Source: Sphingobacterium thalpophilum
GTDB lineage: Bacteria > Bacteroidota > Bacteroidia > Chitinophagales > Chitinophagaceae
Length of the DNA: 32,124 bases
Assembly: GCA_945871875.1 (NCBI GenBank)
Contig: CAMBYC010000023.1
Location: 1 to 32,124 of the forward strand
Reading direction: 5' to 3'
Shown: positions 24,470-31,781 of the stretch, piece after piece
Layout of the letters: each line of letters opens with the position of its first letter
Numbering within the stretch: position 1 is the first letter of the stretch
Program-made: the position numbers and the translations under genes
The notes under the pieces: generated by a model
The model's database searches: none
What the model was told of the DNA's origin: nothing
Seen by the model: the letters and a program-made list of their open reading frames with translations, nothing else

Positions 24470-25810
24470 ATGAAAAGATTGCTTTCTCTATTGTTATTGC
24501 TTTTGTCTTTGACAACAACAGCACAAAAAAATTATCTAGCAGAATCAAAATCTGATAAAGATGCCAGAATGGATTGGTGGCGAGATGCTACTTTTGGAAT
24601 GTTTATCCATTGGGGTGCTTATGCTGTTCCAGCTGGGATATACAAAGAAAAACCAGTAAATGGTATTGGTGAGTGGATTATGCACAATTCAAATATACCA
24701 ATTCCAGAATATGAAGAGTTTGTAAAGCAATTCAATCCAAAAGATTTTAACGCCAAACAATGGGTGTCAATTGCCAAAAATGCAGGAATGAAATATATCG
24801 TAATTACATCAAAACACCATGATGGTTTTTGTTTGTGGGATAGTAAAATTACAAATTATGATATTATGGATTTTTCTCCCTATAAAAAAGATATTCTAAA
24901 AGAGCTTTCTGATGCGTGCAAAGAAGCTGGAATAAAAATGTGTTTTTATCATTCAATAATGGATTGGCATCAACCCGATGCTGAAAGTAAGAAAAGTTAT
25001 ACACATCAAAACACCACAAATCCTGATTTTGCAAAATATCGTGAAAATTATTTGAAACCACAATTGGCAGAACTTATTCAAAAATATGACCCAGCTGTAA
25101 TTTGGTTTGATGGAGAATGGATTCCAGAATGGACCGAAGAACAAGGTAAAGATTTATATAATTTTCTTAGAAACCTAAAACCCGATATCATAGTAAACAA
25201 TAGGGTAGGAAAGGGGCGTCAAGGGATGAATGGCATGAATAAATACCAAGATGCTGCCGGAGATTTTGGTACTCCTGAACAAGAAATTTTAGAAGGAACT
25301 TCTAATTTAGATTGGGAAAGTTGTATGACAATCAATGATACTTGGGGATATAAATTAAACGACAACAAGTGGAAATCTTCCAAAGTATTAATTGATAATC
25401 TTATAGATATTGCTGCTAAAGGTGGAAATTATTTGTTGAATGTTGGCCCAACCGCAGCTGGAATTATTCCTGAAGAAAGTGTAGAACGTTTAGAAGATAT
25501 GGGAGAATGGTTAAAAATAAACGGAGAAGCTGTTTATGCAACCAATAGTTTAAAACAATACAAAGAAGGAAACAATATCAAATTTACAACGAGCAAATCA
25601 GGTAAGTTTGTTTATGCAATTGTAACTGCAAAATCTTCTGATTCAATTGGTATTACAAGTGTTGTGCCTGTTGAAGGTTCTAAAGTTTATATGCTAGGTA
25701 GTAAAAAACCTTTAAAATGGTTTACTGATAATGGTAAAACTGTTTTTGTATTGCCTAAAAAGTTGCCAGGTGAATTTGCTTGGACAATCAAAATACCTGT
25801 TGTACAATAA
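24470..25810 (+). CDS. Secreted alpha-L-fucosidase, GH29 (second copy)
   Basis: This 446-residue protein starts with a signal peptide MKRLLSLLLLLLSLTTTAQ. GH29 blocks are MDWWRDATFGMFIHWGAYAV, VITSKHHDGFCLWDSKITNY and CFYHSIMDWHQP. VIWFDGEW carries Asp214 as the predicted nucleophile. GTPEQEIL, WESCMTINDTWGY and GGNYLLNVGPTAAGIIPEES complete the family pattern. The C-terminal 110 residues form a small beta domain. It differs from the first copy in substrate-cleft segments such as PVNGIGEWIMHNSNIP, so linkage preference may differ. The upstream region is long and carries a tandem duplication; a hairpin follows the gene. Confidence 0.95.
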   Translation: MKRLLSLLLLLLSLTTTAQKNYLAESKSDKDARMDWWRDATFGMFIHWGAYAVPAGIYKEKPVNGIGEWIMHNSNIPIPEYEEFVKQFNPKDFNAKQWVSIAKNAGMKYIVITSKHHDGFCLWDSKITNYDIMDFSPYKKDILKELSDACKEAGIKMCFYHSIMDWHQPDAESKKSYTHQNTTNPDFAKYRENYLKPQLAELIQKYDPAVIWFDGEWIPEWTEEQGKDLYNFLRNLKPDIIVNNRVGKGRQGMNGMNKYQDAAGDFGTPEQEILEGTSNLDWESCMTINDTWGYKLNDNKWKSSKVLIDNLIDIAAKGGNYLLNVGPTAAGIIPEESVERLEDMGEWLKINGEAVYATNSLKQYKEGNNIKFTTSKSGKFVYAIVTAKSSDSIGITSVVPVEGSKVYMLGSKKPLKWFTDNGKTVFVLPKKLPGEFAWTIKIPVVQ

Positions 25811-25833
25811 TTGATTGATTTTTATTCTAAACT

Positions 25834-25875
25834 AGGAACTTACAATTAATTTTAATTTTAAGTTCCTGGTTTTTG
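25834..25875 (+). terminator. Terminator of second fucosidase gene
   Basis: AGGAACTTA (25834-25842) and TAAGTTCCT (25859-25867) form a perfect 9-bp stem with a 16-nt loop, followed on the plus strand by GGTTTTTGATTTTT. The right arm overlaps the stop codon of the convergent DUF2256 gene. Confidence 0.75.
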
Positions 25876-26013
25876 ATTTTTAGTCATTCTGCATTTGTCG
25901 CTGCAATATTTAACATCATCCCAAACTTTCTCCCATTTTTTACGCCAAGAAAATGGTCTATTGCAAACAACACAAATTTTTGAAGGAAGGTTTGCTTTTT
26001 TAATTTGTTTCAT
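25858..26013 (-). CDS. DUF2256 family zinc-ribbon-like small protein
   Basis: This 51-residue gene is easily missed because of its size. The protein reads [20 protein letters not shown], then [16 protein letters not shown], and ends NQKPGT. The C-x2-C ... C-x3-C pattern (Cys14, Cys17, Cys37, Cys41) with the [10 protein letters not shown] core is the full DUF2256 signature, so it likely binds one zinc ion. Function is unknown; from memory, the family is often found near photolyase/cryptochrome genes and DUF2805 proteins. A promoter with correct spacing (26034-26066) lies 20 nt before the ATG. Confidence 0.92.
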   Translation of the reverse strand: MKQIKKANLPSKICVVCNRPFSWRKKWEKVWDDVKYCSDKCRMTKNQKPGT

Positions 26014-26033
26014 AAGTCAAAATTGGGGTTTAT

Positions 26034-26066
26034 CAAATTTAATTTTAATGAATTTAATGAAACAAA
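26034..26066 (-). promoter_or_regulatory. Promoter of the DUF2256 gene
   Basis: On the minus strand TTTG (26063-26066) and TAAATTTG (26034-26041) are separated by exactly 21 nt, a full match to the Bacteroidota promoter. The expected start site is near 26028, about 15 nt before the ATG. Confidence 0.7.
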
Positions 26067-26143
26067 CTTTAAATTATTTTAGATGTTTCATAATGTATAA
26101 TTTAATGTTTGTAAAATACCAATAAAATTGATTTATAAAAAAA

Positions 26144-26164
26144 TGCCGGCAATAGTAGCCGGCA
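26144..26164 (-). terminator. Terminator of the Cys-pair exported protein gene
   Basis: TGCCGGC (26144-26150) and GCCGGCA (26158-26164) form a 7-bp GC-rich stem with a 7-nt loop. On the minus strand it is followed by TTTTTTTAT. It lies 31 nt past the stop codon of the gene at 26196. Confidence 0.9.
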
Positions 26165-26195
26165 CTTTTATCTTTGACTCCTGATAAAGACAATA

Positions 26196-26846
26196 TTATA
26201 TTCCGCTTTCCTGAGTTGTATTATTTGTAAGGATTTGAAGATTTATAGCTTCGTCTGATTTTTCCCAATCCAATTGTAAAGGTTGGTTAATTTTCACTGG
26301 AAGAGAAAGCAAACAATTGGTTGTTGAATTAACTGAACAACAAGTTTTGGCATTTTCTTTCCAAAACAATTTGTTTATTACAACGTCAGCATTGTTGTTT
26401 ATTAATAAAGTATTAGAAGCAATAAAACTGGCTTGGATAGATATATCTGCATCAGCATATATTGGTTCTGAAATCTTGAAATTTTCATCAAACATTTGTT
26501 GAATAGATTTATCACTATTGTTCAATTGTTTGGTTGAGTTACCATTTAGAACTGGGTTGAGTTCTAAATATAAGCTATGTGAGATTTCGTAATCTGCTAA
26601 AGCCCAATTGCTTGAAGTTGGTAATTTGATTGCAATAGCAGCATTTGAATGATCAATCAATTTAGTTTTAACTGCACAACAGGAGTCGTTGTTTTTCTGA
26701 TTTTCAATTGCAAAAGAGTTTTGGTGTACGAGGGTTAAAAGAACAATTAAACACAAACTAATTAATGTTTGGAATTGTTTTGTAAAGGTTTGGATTTTTT
26801 TCATGGTGGTTGTTTTCATCTTTGTGTTTTTCGACATATTTATCAT
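26196..26846 (-). CDS. Exported protein of unknown function with two Cys-Cys pairs
   Basis: I do not recognise this protein. The open frame gives 216 residues; the natural start may be one of the later ATGs at 26819 or 26804, since MKKIQTFTKQFQTLISLCLI from 26804 is an ordinary signal peptide ending near HQNSFAIEN. The mature part has two adjacent-cysteine sites, NNDSCCAVKTK and NAKTCCSVNSTTNC, and between them ALADYEISHSLYLELNPVLN and SIQQMFDENFKISEPIYADA. Paired cysteines in an exported protein could bind metal or form disulfides; this is a guess. The gene is alone, with a matching promoter at 26994-27024 and a strong terminator, so it seems to be a real and separately regulated unit. Confidence 0.72.
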   Translation of the reverse strand: MINMSKNTKMKTTTMKKIQTFTKQFQTLISLCLIVLLTLVHQNSFAIENQKNNDSCCAVKTKLIDHSNAAIAIKLPTSSNWALADYEISHSLYLELNPVLNGNSTKQLNNSDKSIQQMFDENFKISEPIYADADISIQASFIASNTLLINNNADVVINKLFWKENAKTCCSVNSTTNCLLSLPVKINQPLQLDWEKSDEAINLQILTNNTTQESGI

Positions 26847-26993
26847 AGTTTACAATTTGGTGTAGAATTTTTGTTGACATCCTTATTAAACTGCTTTCTG
26901 GTTGTGCTTGAATAATTAAATATTAAATTTCAAGTTATTAAAAACGGTATTAGGGTAAATGATTTCAACAAGCAGTTGATGTTAATGATATCA

Positions 26994-27024
26994 CAAAGGT
27001 AAACCATTTGAAGCTGTAATCAAA
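26994..27024 (-). promoter_or_regulatory. Promoter of the Cys-pair exported protein gene
   Basis: On the minus strand TTTG (27021-27024) and TACCTTTG (26994-27001) are 19 nt apart, matching the Bacteroidota consensus. Transcription would start near 26988, leaving a leader of about 140 to 185 nt depending on the start codon used. Confidence 0.62.
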
Positions 27025-27169
27025 GTGGCAAATGAATAGATTTTGGAAAATATTCAAAATATAATGTTAAAATCTGGTTTTATTATTAAATGTAGTAGTA
27101 GTAAAGGTGTTTATTTAGAAAAAAATCAAAATACTTCAATTAGATTTTGTAGAATCATAATGATAAAAA

Positions 27170-27209
27170 AAAGCTGATAGTTTGTAATTGAATACAAACT
27201 ATCAGCTTT
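27170..27209 (-). terminator. 17-bp hairpin terminator
   Basis: Positions 27170-27186 and 27193-27209 are perfect 17-bp inverted complements with a 6-nt loop. On the minus strand the hairpin is followed by a run of T, and it lies 49 nt past the stop codon of the 49-residue gene. Confidence 0.92.
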
Positions 27210-27258
27210 AAATTTATTGATTAGCAATATTTGCTAAAATATCAAACTTTAAAATAAA

Positions 27259-27408
27259 TTAAATTAAATCAAGTGCTTTAGCCAAGAAGGTAACAATAGG
27301 TACAACAGTTAAAGATACCATTGATGGAAGAAAAAGATAAACAATTACACTTAAAACTAGGGAAAGGATAAACATAATCCAGTAAATAGCTCTGGTTTTA
27401 GCAGTCAT
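27259..27408 (-). CDS. 49-residue membrane peptide of unknown function
   Basis: This short gene encodes MTAKTRAIYWIMFILSLVLS followed by VIVYLFLPSM and ends TFLAKALDLI. Residues 8-27 form one strong membrane helix and residues 31-45 a second, shorter one. I do not recognise the family. The call rests on a -7 element directly upstream (TATATTTG, 27424-27431), an ATG with short leader, a sensible membrane peptide, and a 17-bp hairpin terminator downstream. It is divergent from malQ, with 120 nt between the start codons. Confidence 0.68.
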   Translation of the reverse strand: MTAKTRAIYWIMFILSLVLSVIVYLFLPSMVSLTVVPIVTFLAKALDLI

Positions 27409-27423
27409 TTTAGTTATTTTGTA

Positions 27424-27431
27424 CAAATATA
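27424..27431 (-). promoter_or_regulatory. -7 element of the 49-residue membrane peptide gene
   Basis: On the minus strand this reads TATATTTG, a perfect TAnnTTTG. A TTTT lies 20 nt upstream in the place of TTTG. The start site would be about 10 nt before the ATG at 27408. Confidence 0.52.
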
Positions 27432-27474
27432 AGGTCTAATTGTTAAAAAATAAAACAGATAACTTGGTTACTAT

Positions 27475-27489
27475 GTGTAAGGCTTACAC
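27475..27489. promoter_or_regulatory. Palindrome upstream of malQ
   Basis: GTGTAAG, a central G and CTTACAC form a 7-1-7 perfect palindrome 39 nt before the malQ ATG. It is more GC-rich than its surroundings and placed where a repressor or activator of malQ could bind. No known regulator is matched. Confidence 0.4.
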
Positions 27490-27528
27490 TTTATTTATTA
27501 ATTTTAGCATTACAAATCATTTTCGTAC

Positions 27529-30219
27529 ATGGAAATTCGTTTTCTTCTTCGTTTTTCAACTAAGCCTGGTGAATCTTTTTCAATAATAGGTGGTTGTGAT
27601 ATTTTAGGCAACAATGATGTAAACAAAAGTTTAAAGATGCATTATTTGAATGCATCATTTTGGGAAGTTAAAATATCTTTAGAGCATCATCAATTTGAAA
27701 ACAAATCATTTGCATACAAATATCTTTTTCATACTCCAGATGGATTGACAACCGAGGAATTGGAAAACAATCGAAAAGTTGATATTACTTTGCATGGAGG
27801 ACAGAACATTGAATTAATTGATGCTTGGAATTATGCAGGAGACATCAACAATGTATTTTATTCTACCCCATTTAAAAATGTTTTTTTTGATAAATTATTA
27901 GATCAAAATACAAAACCTTTAATAGAGCATTTTACTCATGAATTTCGGGTAAAAGCACCATTACTTAAAAAAGATCAAAAATTAGTATTGTTAGGCAATT
28001 GTGAAACGCTCGGAAATTGGAAAGCAGTAAATTTCATTTCTTTGGTAAATCAAGGCGATTGGTGTGTTGCAAAGCTTGATTTGAGTAAAGATAAATTTCC
28101 AATAGAGTATAAGTATGCTGTTTATGATAAATTTCTAGATAAACTTTCACAATTTGAAGATGGTTTGAATAGGGTATTACCAACAAATAGTTTAAACAGT
28201 GCAATTACAATTTTGCATGATGGATTTGTAAGATTCCCTGTAGATATTTGGAAAGCTGCGGGAGTTGCAATTCCTGTTTTTAGTTTGCGATCAGAAGAAA
28301 GTTTTGGAGTAGGAGAGTTTACAGATATCAAGCTATTGGTAGATTGGGCAAAGCAAGTTGGAATGAAATTGATTCAACTGTTGCCAGTAAATGATACAAC
28401 GGTAAACCATAGTTGGCAGGATTCATATCCTTATTCGGCAATTTCAGCTTTTGCTTTGCATCCGCTTTATATTAATTTGAAGAAGGTAGCAGGACAAGAA
28501 TATGGATATTTGGTAGAATCACTAAAAAAGAAGCAACTGCAACTTGAAGCTTTTGAAGAAGTAGATTACGAGCAAGTTATGCAATTGAAACTAACTTTAT
28601 TAGAAGATTTGTACCAGTTAGATAAAGAGACAGTATTTACATCTGCAGCGTATCAACAATTCTTTAATGAAAATAAAGATTGGTTGGTAGCTTATGCCGT
28701 ATTCAGCTATCACCGTGATTTATATAAAACTGCAAATTTTAGTAGATGGGAAACATTTTCCATCTATAATTTAGAAGCAATTAATGCATTTGTATCACCT
28801 GAGCAACCACAATTTGATAAAATTGGTTGGTATTATTTTACACAATTTCATTTGCATATTCAGTTGCAAGAAGCACACGATTATGCCAATGCCAACGGAA
28901 TAGTTTTAAAAGGCGATATACCAATTGGGATTAGCAGAAACGGAGTAGATGCATGGATGCAGCCAGAATTGTATTTTATGGATGAGCAAGCAGGAGCTCC
29001 ACCAGATGATTTTGCTGTAAAAGGACAAAATTGGGGATTCCCTACTTACAATTGGCAACGAATGCAAAATGATAACTTTGCTTGGTGGAAAAGAAGGTTC
29101 GAACAAATGAATCGTTATTTTGATGCTTTTAGGATAGATCATATTTTAGGGTTCTTCCGCATTTGGTCAATTCCAATTCATGCCATTAAAGGTTCAATGG
29201 GGAGGTTTTCTCCTGCAATACCTGTGTTGCAAAATGAATTTTATCAACACAAAATAATTTTTAATGAACAAAGATTTTGTAAGCCATTTATCAATGATAC
29301 AGTTTTAGAGCAAATGTTTGGGGATAACAAACATTTGTTAATGCCTTTTTTACAAGAAAATGATTACGATGGATATCAGCTAAAAGAAGCGTACAATACT
29401 CAAGTTAAGGTAGCTTCATTTATTTCAGAGCAAACACAAGATGAACAAAGTGTATGGTTGCAACAAGCATTGTTTGATTTGATAACCAATGTTATCTTGT
29501 TTGTAGAGCAGGAAAGTCAGTTTCATTTCAGATTTGGGATGGAGCAAACAAATTCTTATAAAAATCTTGATACAGATACACAGCAGAAACTAAAAATATT
29601 ATATGTTGATTATTTCTACCGTAGGCAAAATGATTTTTGGAAGAAAGAAGGGCTGAAAAAATTGCCAGGATTAAAGAAATCAACAGAAATGCTAATTTGT
29701 GGCGAAGATTTGGGAATGGTGCCAGATTGTGTTCCAGAAGTGATGCAACAATTGGGAATGTTAAGTTTAGAAATCCAGAGGATGCCTAAAAGTGGACAAA
29801 AAGAGTTCTTTAATCCATTAAAAGCCCCATATTTATCGGTGGTTACACCTTCTACACACGATATGAGTACCATTAGAGGTTGGTGGGAAGAAGATAGGGA
29901 AAAAACGCAACGATTTTTTAATGATGAGCTTGGCATTTTAGGAAATGCACCTTGGTTTTGTGAGGCTTGGGTAAATAAGTTGATTGTTCAGCAACATATT
30001 CAATCTCCTTCAATGTGGAGTATTTTCCAGTTGCAAGATTTGTTGGGTATAGATGAATCTTTAAGAAGAGTTGACCCCAATCAGGAAAGAATAAATGTGC
30101 CAGCAATACCTAATTATTATTGGAGATATCGTATGCATATTACTTTAGAGCAACTACAAAAAGAAGATGGTTTCAATAAAAAGATAAGGGAAATGTTAGA
30201 ATGGGGAGGACGATTATGA
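27529..30219 (+). CDS. malQ: 4-alpha-glucanotransferase, GH77 with two CBM20 domains
   Basis: The 896-residue enzyme moves glucan chains between maltooligosaccharides or glycogen. Two N-terminal starch-binding domains are seen: residues 1-105 (IRFLLRFSTKPGESFSIIG) and about 130-230 (VLLGNCETLGNWKAV). The GH77 barrel begins near 240 with IPVFSLRSEESFGVGEFTDI. It continues with LIQLLPVNDTT, GDIPIGISRNGVDAWM and FAVKGQNWGFPTYNW. The predicted nucleophile is Asp537 in FRIDHILGF, the acid/base Glu726 in CGEDLGMVPD, and the stabiliser Asp778 in STHDMSTIRGWW. The CBM20-CBM20-GH77 layout is that of plant DPE2 and is much larger than Escherichia coli MalQ; Bacteroidota often have this form. No signal peptide, so cytoplasmic. 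Its stop overlaps the epimerase start as ATGA. Confidence 0.95.
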   Translation: MEIRFLLRFSTKPGESFSIIGGCDILGNNDVNKSLKMHYLNASFWEVKISLEHHQFENKSFAYKYLFHTPDGLTTEELENNRKVDITLHGGQNIELIDAWNYAGDINNVFYSTPFKNVFFDKLLDQNTKPLIEHFTHEFRVKAPLLKKDQKLVLLGNCETLGNWKAVNFISLVNQGDWCVAKLDLSKDKFPIEYKYAVYDKFLDKLSQFEDGLNRVLPTNSLNSAITILHDGFVRFPVDIWKAAGVAIPVFSLRSEESFGVGEFTDIKLLVDWAKQVGMKLIQLLPVNDTTVNHSWQDSYPYSAISAFALHPLYINLKKVAGQEYGYLVESLKKKQLQLEAFEEVDYEQVMQLKLTLLEDLYQLDKETVFTSAAYQQFFNENKDWLVAYAVFSYHRDLYKTANFSRWETFSIYNLEAINAFVSPEQPQFDKIGWYYFTQFHLHIQLQEAHDYANANGIVLKGDIPIGISRNGVDAWMQPELYFMDEQAGAPPDDFAVKGQNWGFPTYNWQRMQNDNFAWWKRRFEQMNRYFDAFRIDHILGFFRIWSIPIHAIKGSMGRFSPAIPVLQNEFYQHKIIFNEQRFCKPFINDTVLEQMFGDNKHLLMPFLQENDYDGYQLKEAYNTQVKVASFISEQTQDEQSVWLQQALFDLITNVILFVEQESQFHFRFGMEQTNSYKNLDTDTQQKLKILYVDYFYRRQNDFWKKEGLKKLPGLKKSTEMLICGEDLGMVPDCVPEVMQQLGMLSLEIQRMPKSGQKEFFNPLKAPYLSVVTPSTHDMSTIRGWWEEDREKTQRFFNDELGILGNAPWFCEAWVNKLIVQQHIQSPSMWSIFQLQDLLGIDESLRRVDPNQERINVPAIPNYYWRYRMHITLEQLQKEDGFNKKIREMLEWGGRL

Positions 30220-31235
30220 TAGTAAGATATAGCACTTATGAGCTTCCGTTTATTTATCCATTTACCATTTCGAAAGGTACAAAAACGCATCAACCAACAT
30301 TTGTAGTTAAGCTAGAATGGAGAGGGCAAATTGGTTATGGTGAAGCTCCTGCAATAAGTTATTATGATATTACCACAGAGAAAATGGCGGCAGATTTAGA
30401 ACAAAAGAAAGTTGCTATTGAGAGATTTGCATTAACAGATCCGGAACGGTTTTGGCATTTCTTACATCATTTGATTCCCAATAACCCTTTTTTAATAAGT
30501 GCTTTAGATATGGCTGCTTGGGATCTATTTGGGAAAATGGTTAACAAGCCACTTTATGCTTTATGGCAATTGGATAAAAGTAGAACTCAAATTACAGATT
30601 ACACCATTGGCATAGATACACCAGAAAAAATGTTGTTAAAAATGCAAGAGAAACCTTGGCCAGCATATAAAATAAAAGTTGGTTTTGATGGCGATATGGA
30701 GTTATTGACAATCCTTCGGAGCAAAACAGACGCATCAATTCGGGTAGATGCAAATGCGGGTTGGACACTTGATGAAGCTTTGAGAAAAATTCCAGTTATG
30801 CAAGAACTTGGTATTGAATTGATAGAACAACCGTTGGCAAAAGACGATTGGGAAGGGATGAAAGTTTTATTTGAGCAATCACCAATTCCACTTTTTGCAG
30901 ATGAAAGTTGTGTTAAGGAAAGTGATGTTGAGATATGTGCAGGATATTTTCATGGCATAAATATTAAGCTCACCAAATGCAGTGGAATTACACCTGCCAG
31001 AAGAATGATAAAACAAGCTAAATCAGTTGGATTAAAAACAATGTTGGGTTGTATGAATGAATCTACCATAGGAAGTTCGGCATTATTGCACCTTGCTCCA
31101 ATGGTAGATTATTTAGATATGGATGGACCATTGCTGTTGAAAGAAGATCTTGCTACAGGCTTGATTTATGATTTTGGGAAAGTTGGTTTTTTAGAACATC
31201 GTGCAGGATTAGGAGTGGTTCCAATAATTATTTAA
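30216..31235 (+). CDS. Dipeptide epimerase (L-Ala-D/L-Glu epimerase type)
   Basis: An enolase-superfamily enzyme of 339 residues that epimerises dipeptides, typically L-Ala-D-Glu from peptidoglycan turnover. The N-terminal capping domain begins IVRYSTYELPFIYPFTISKG. The barrel contains the KxK catalytic motif in AYKIKVGFDGD, metal ligands in RVDANAGWTLDEA, IELIEQPLAKDDW and FADESC, and the second catalytic Lys in GINIKLTKCSGITPARRMI. The end of the site is MLGCMNESTIGSSALLHLAP and the substrate loop DMDGPLLL, typical of Ala-Glu epimerases. The ATG at 30216 overlaps the malQ stop (ATGA), which fits better than the ATG at 30201 lying inside malQ. Dipeptide specificity is not certain. Confidence 0.88.
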   Translation: MIVRYSTYELPFIYPFTISKGTKTHQPTFVVKLEWRGQIGYGEAPAISYYDITTEKMAADLEQKKVAIERFALTDPERFWHFLHHLIPNNPFLISALDMAAWDLFGKMVNKPLYALWQLDKSRTQITDYTIGIDTPEKMLLKMQEKPWPAYKIKVGFDGDMELLTILRSKTDASIRVDANAGWTLDEALRKIPVMQELGIELIEQPLAKDDWEGMKVLFEQSPIPLFADESCVKESDVEICAGYFHGINIKLTKCSGITPARRMIKQAKSVGLKTMLGCMNESTIGSSALLHLAPMVDYLDMDGPLLLKEDLATGLIYDFGKVGFLEHRAGLGVVPIII

Positions 31236-31271
31236 TGACTACAAATTGAAAAATTAGTCTTTATTAATTCA

Positions 31272-31721
31272 TTATTTTTTTGCTTCTATTACTGCAATTG
31301 CCTCTATCTCAATGAGCCTGTCTTTTGCTGCTAAAGCTGGTATGCCAATGATAGTACTTGCAGGCATGTCTTTTTCTCCAAGCATTTCTTTACGAATACC
31401 CCTAAAAACATTTACGATATCAGGATTAATATTCACGATGTAGGTATTCATCTTAACAACATCTTTAAAGGTTGCACCAACTGTTTCCAATTCAAATTTA
31501 ATATTGTTGAAAACGGCACGAGTTTGCGAGTCAAAATCAGCACCTTCTGCGGTTAATCCTGAAATATAAATTGTTGTAATTCCTTTAGCGGTTACGGTAA
31601 CGGTTTTGGAGAATCCTGTTACTGGGTGAACATAAGATGTTTTAACTCCATTTAGATTTTGACTAGGGCTACAAGCAAATCCTATTAAAGCAATAATCCA
31701 AATAGCTATATTTTTTTTCAT
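31272..31721 (-). CDS. RidA-family protein with lipoprotein signal
   Basis: From the ATG at 31721 the protein has 149 residues; two extra codons upstream (MI) are possible. It starts with a lipoprotein signal, MKKNIAIWIIALIGFACSPS, with Cys17 as the modified residue. The rest is a RidA/YjgF fold: VTAKGITTIYISGLTAEG, RAVFNNIKFELETVGATFKD, VVKMNTYIVN, and DRLIEIEAIAVIEAKK. In canonical RidA the block PARS carries the Arg that contacts the substrate carboxylate; here the same place reads MPASTIIGIP, with no Arg. The imine deaminase activity is therefore doubtful. It is probably an outer-membrane or periplasmic lipoprotein. The gene is convergent with the epimerase and 36 nt from it. Confidence 0.86.
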   Translation of the reverse strand: MKKNIAIWIIALIGFACSPSQNLNGVKTSYVHPVTGFSKTVTVTAKGITTIYISGLTAEGADFDSQTRAVFNNIKFELETVGATFKDVVKMNTYIVNINPDIVNVFRGIRKEMLGEKDMPASTIIGIPALAAKDRLIEIEAIAVIEAKK

Positions 31722-31781
31722 GATCAAATTTCTGTTATTTTAAATAAATGATAAAGATTTGTCTGAAAAATTAAGCTGTTT

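Larger units (their letters stand above)
26847..27258. other. 412-bp intergenic region
   Basis: The stretch contains a promoter for the Cys-pair gene at 26994-27024, about 140 nt of transcribed leader, and the terminator of the 49-residue gene at 27170-27209. A 40-codon frame beginning near 26884 overlaps the next gene out of frame and is not convincing. Nothing else was recognised in 27025-27169. Confidence 0.6.

Noticed and set aside
26767-26886. Roughly 40-codon minus-strand frame starting near 26884 and overlapping the start of the Cys-pair protein
   Set aside because: Out of frame with the signal peptide of the better-supported gene, no clear ribosome site, no family resemblance. A leader peptide role cannot be excluded.
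29090-29110. GGTTCGAAC-like tRNA T-arm motif
   Set aside because: It lies inside the malQ coding sequence, and no acceptor stem, D arm or anticodon arm can be folded around it.
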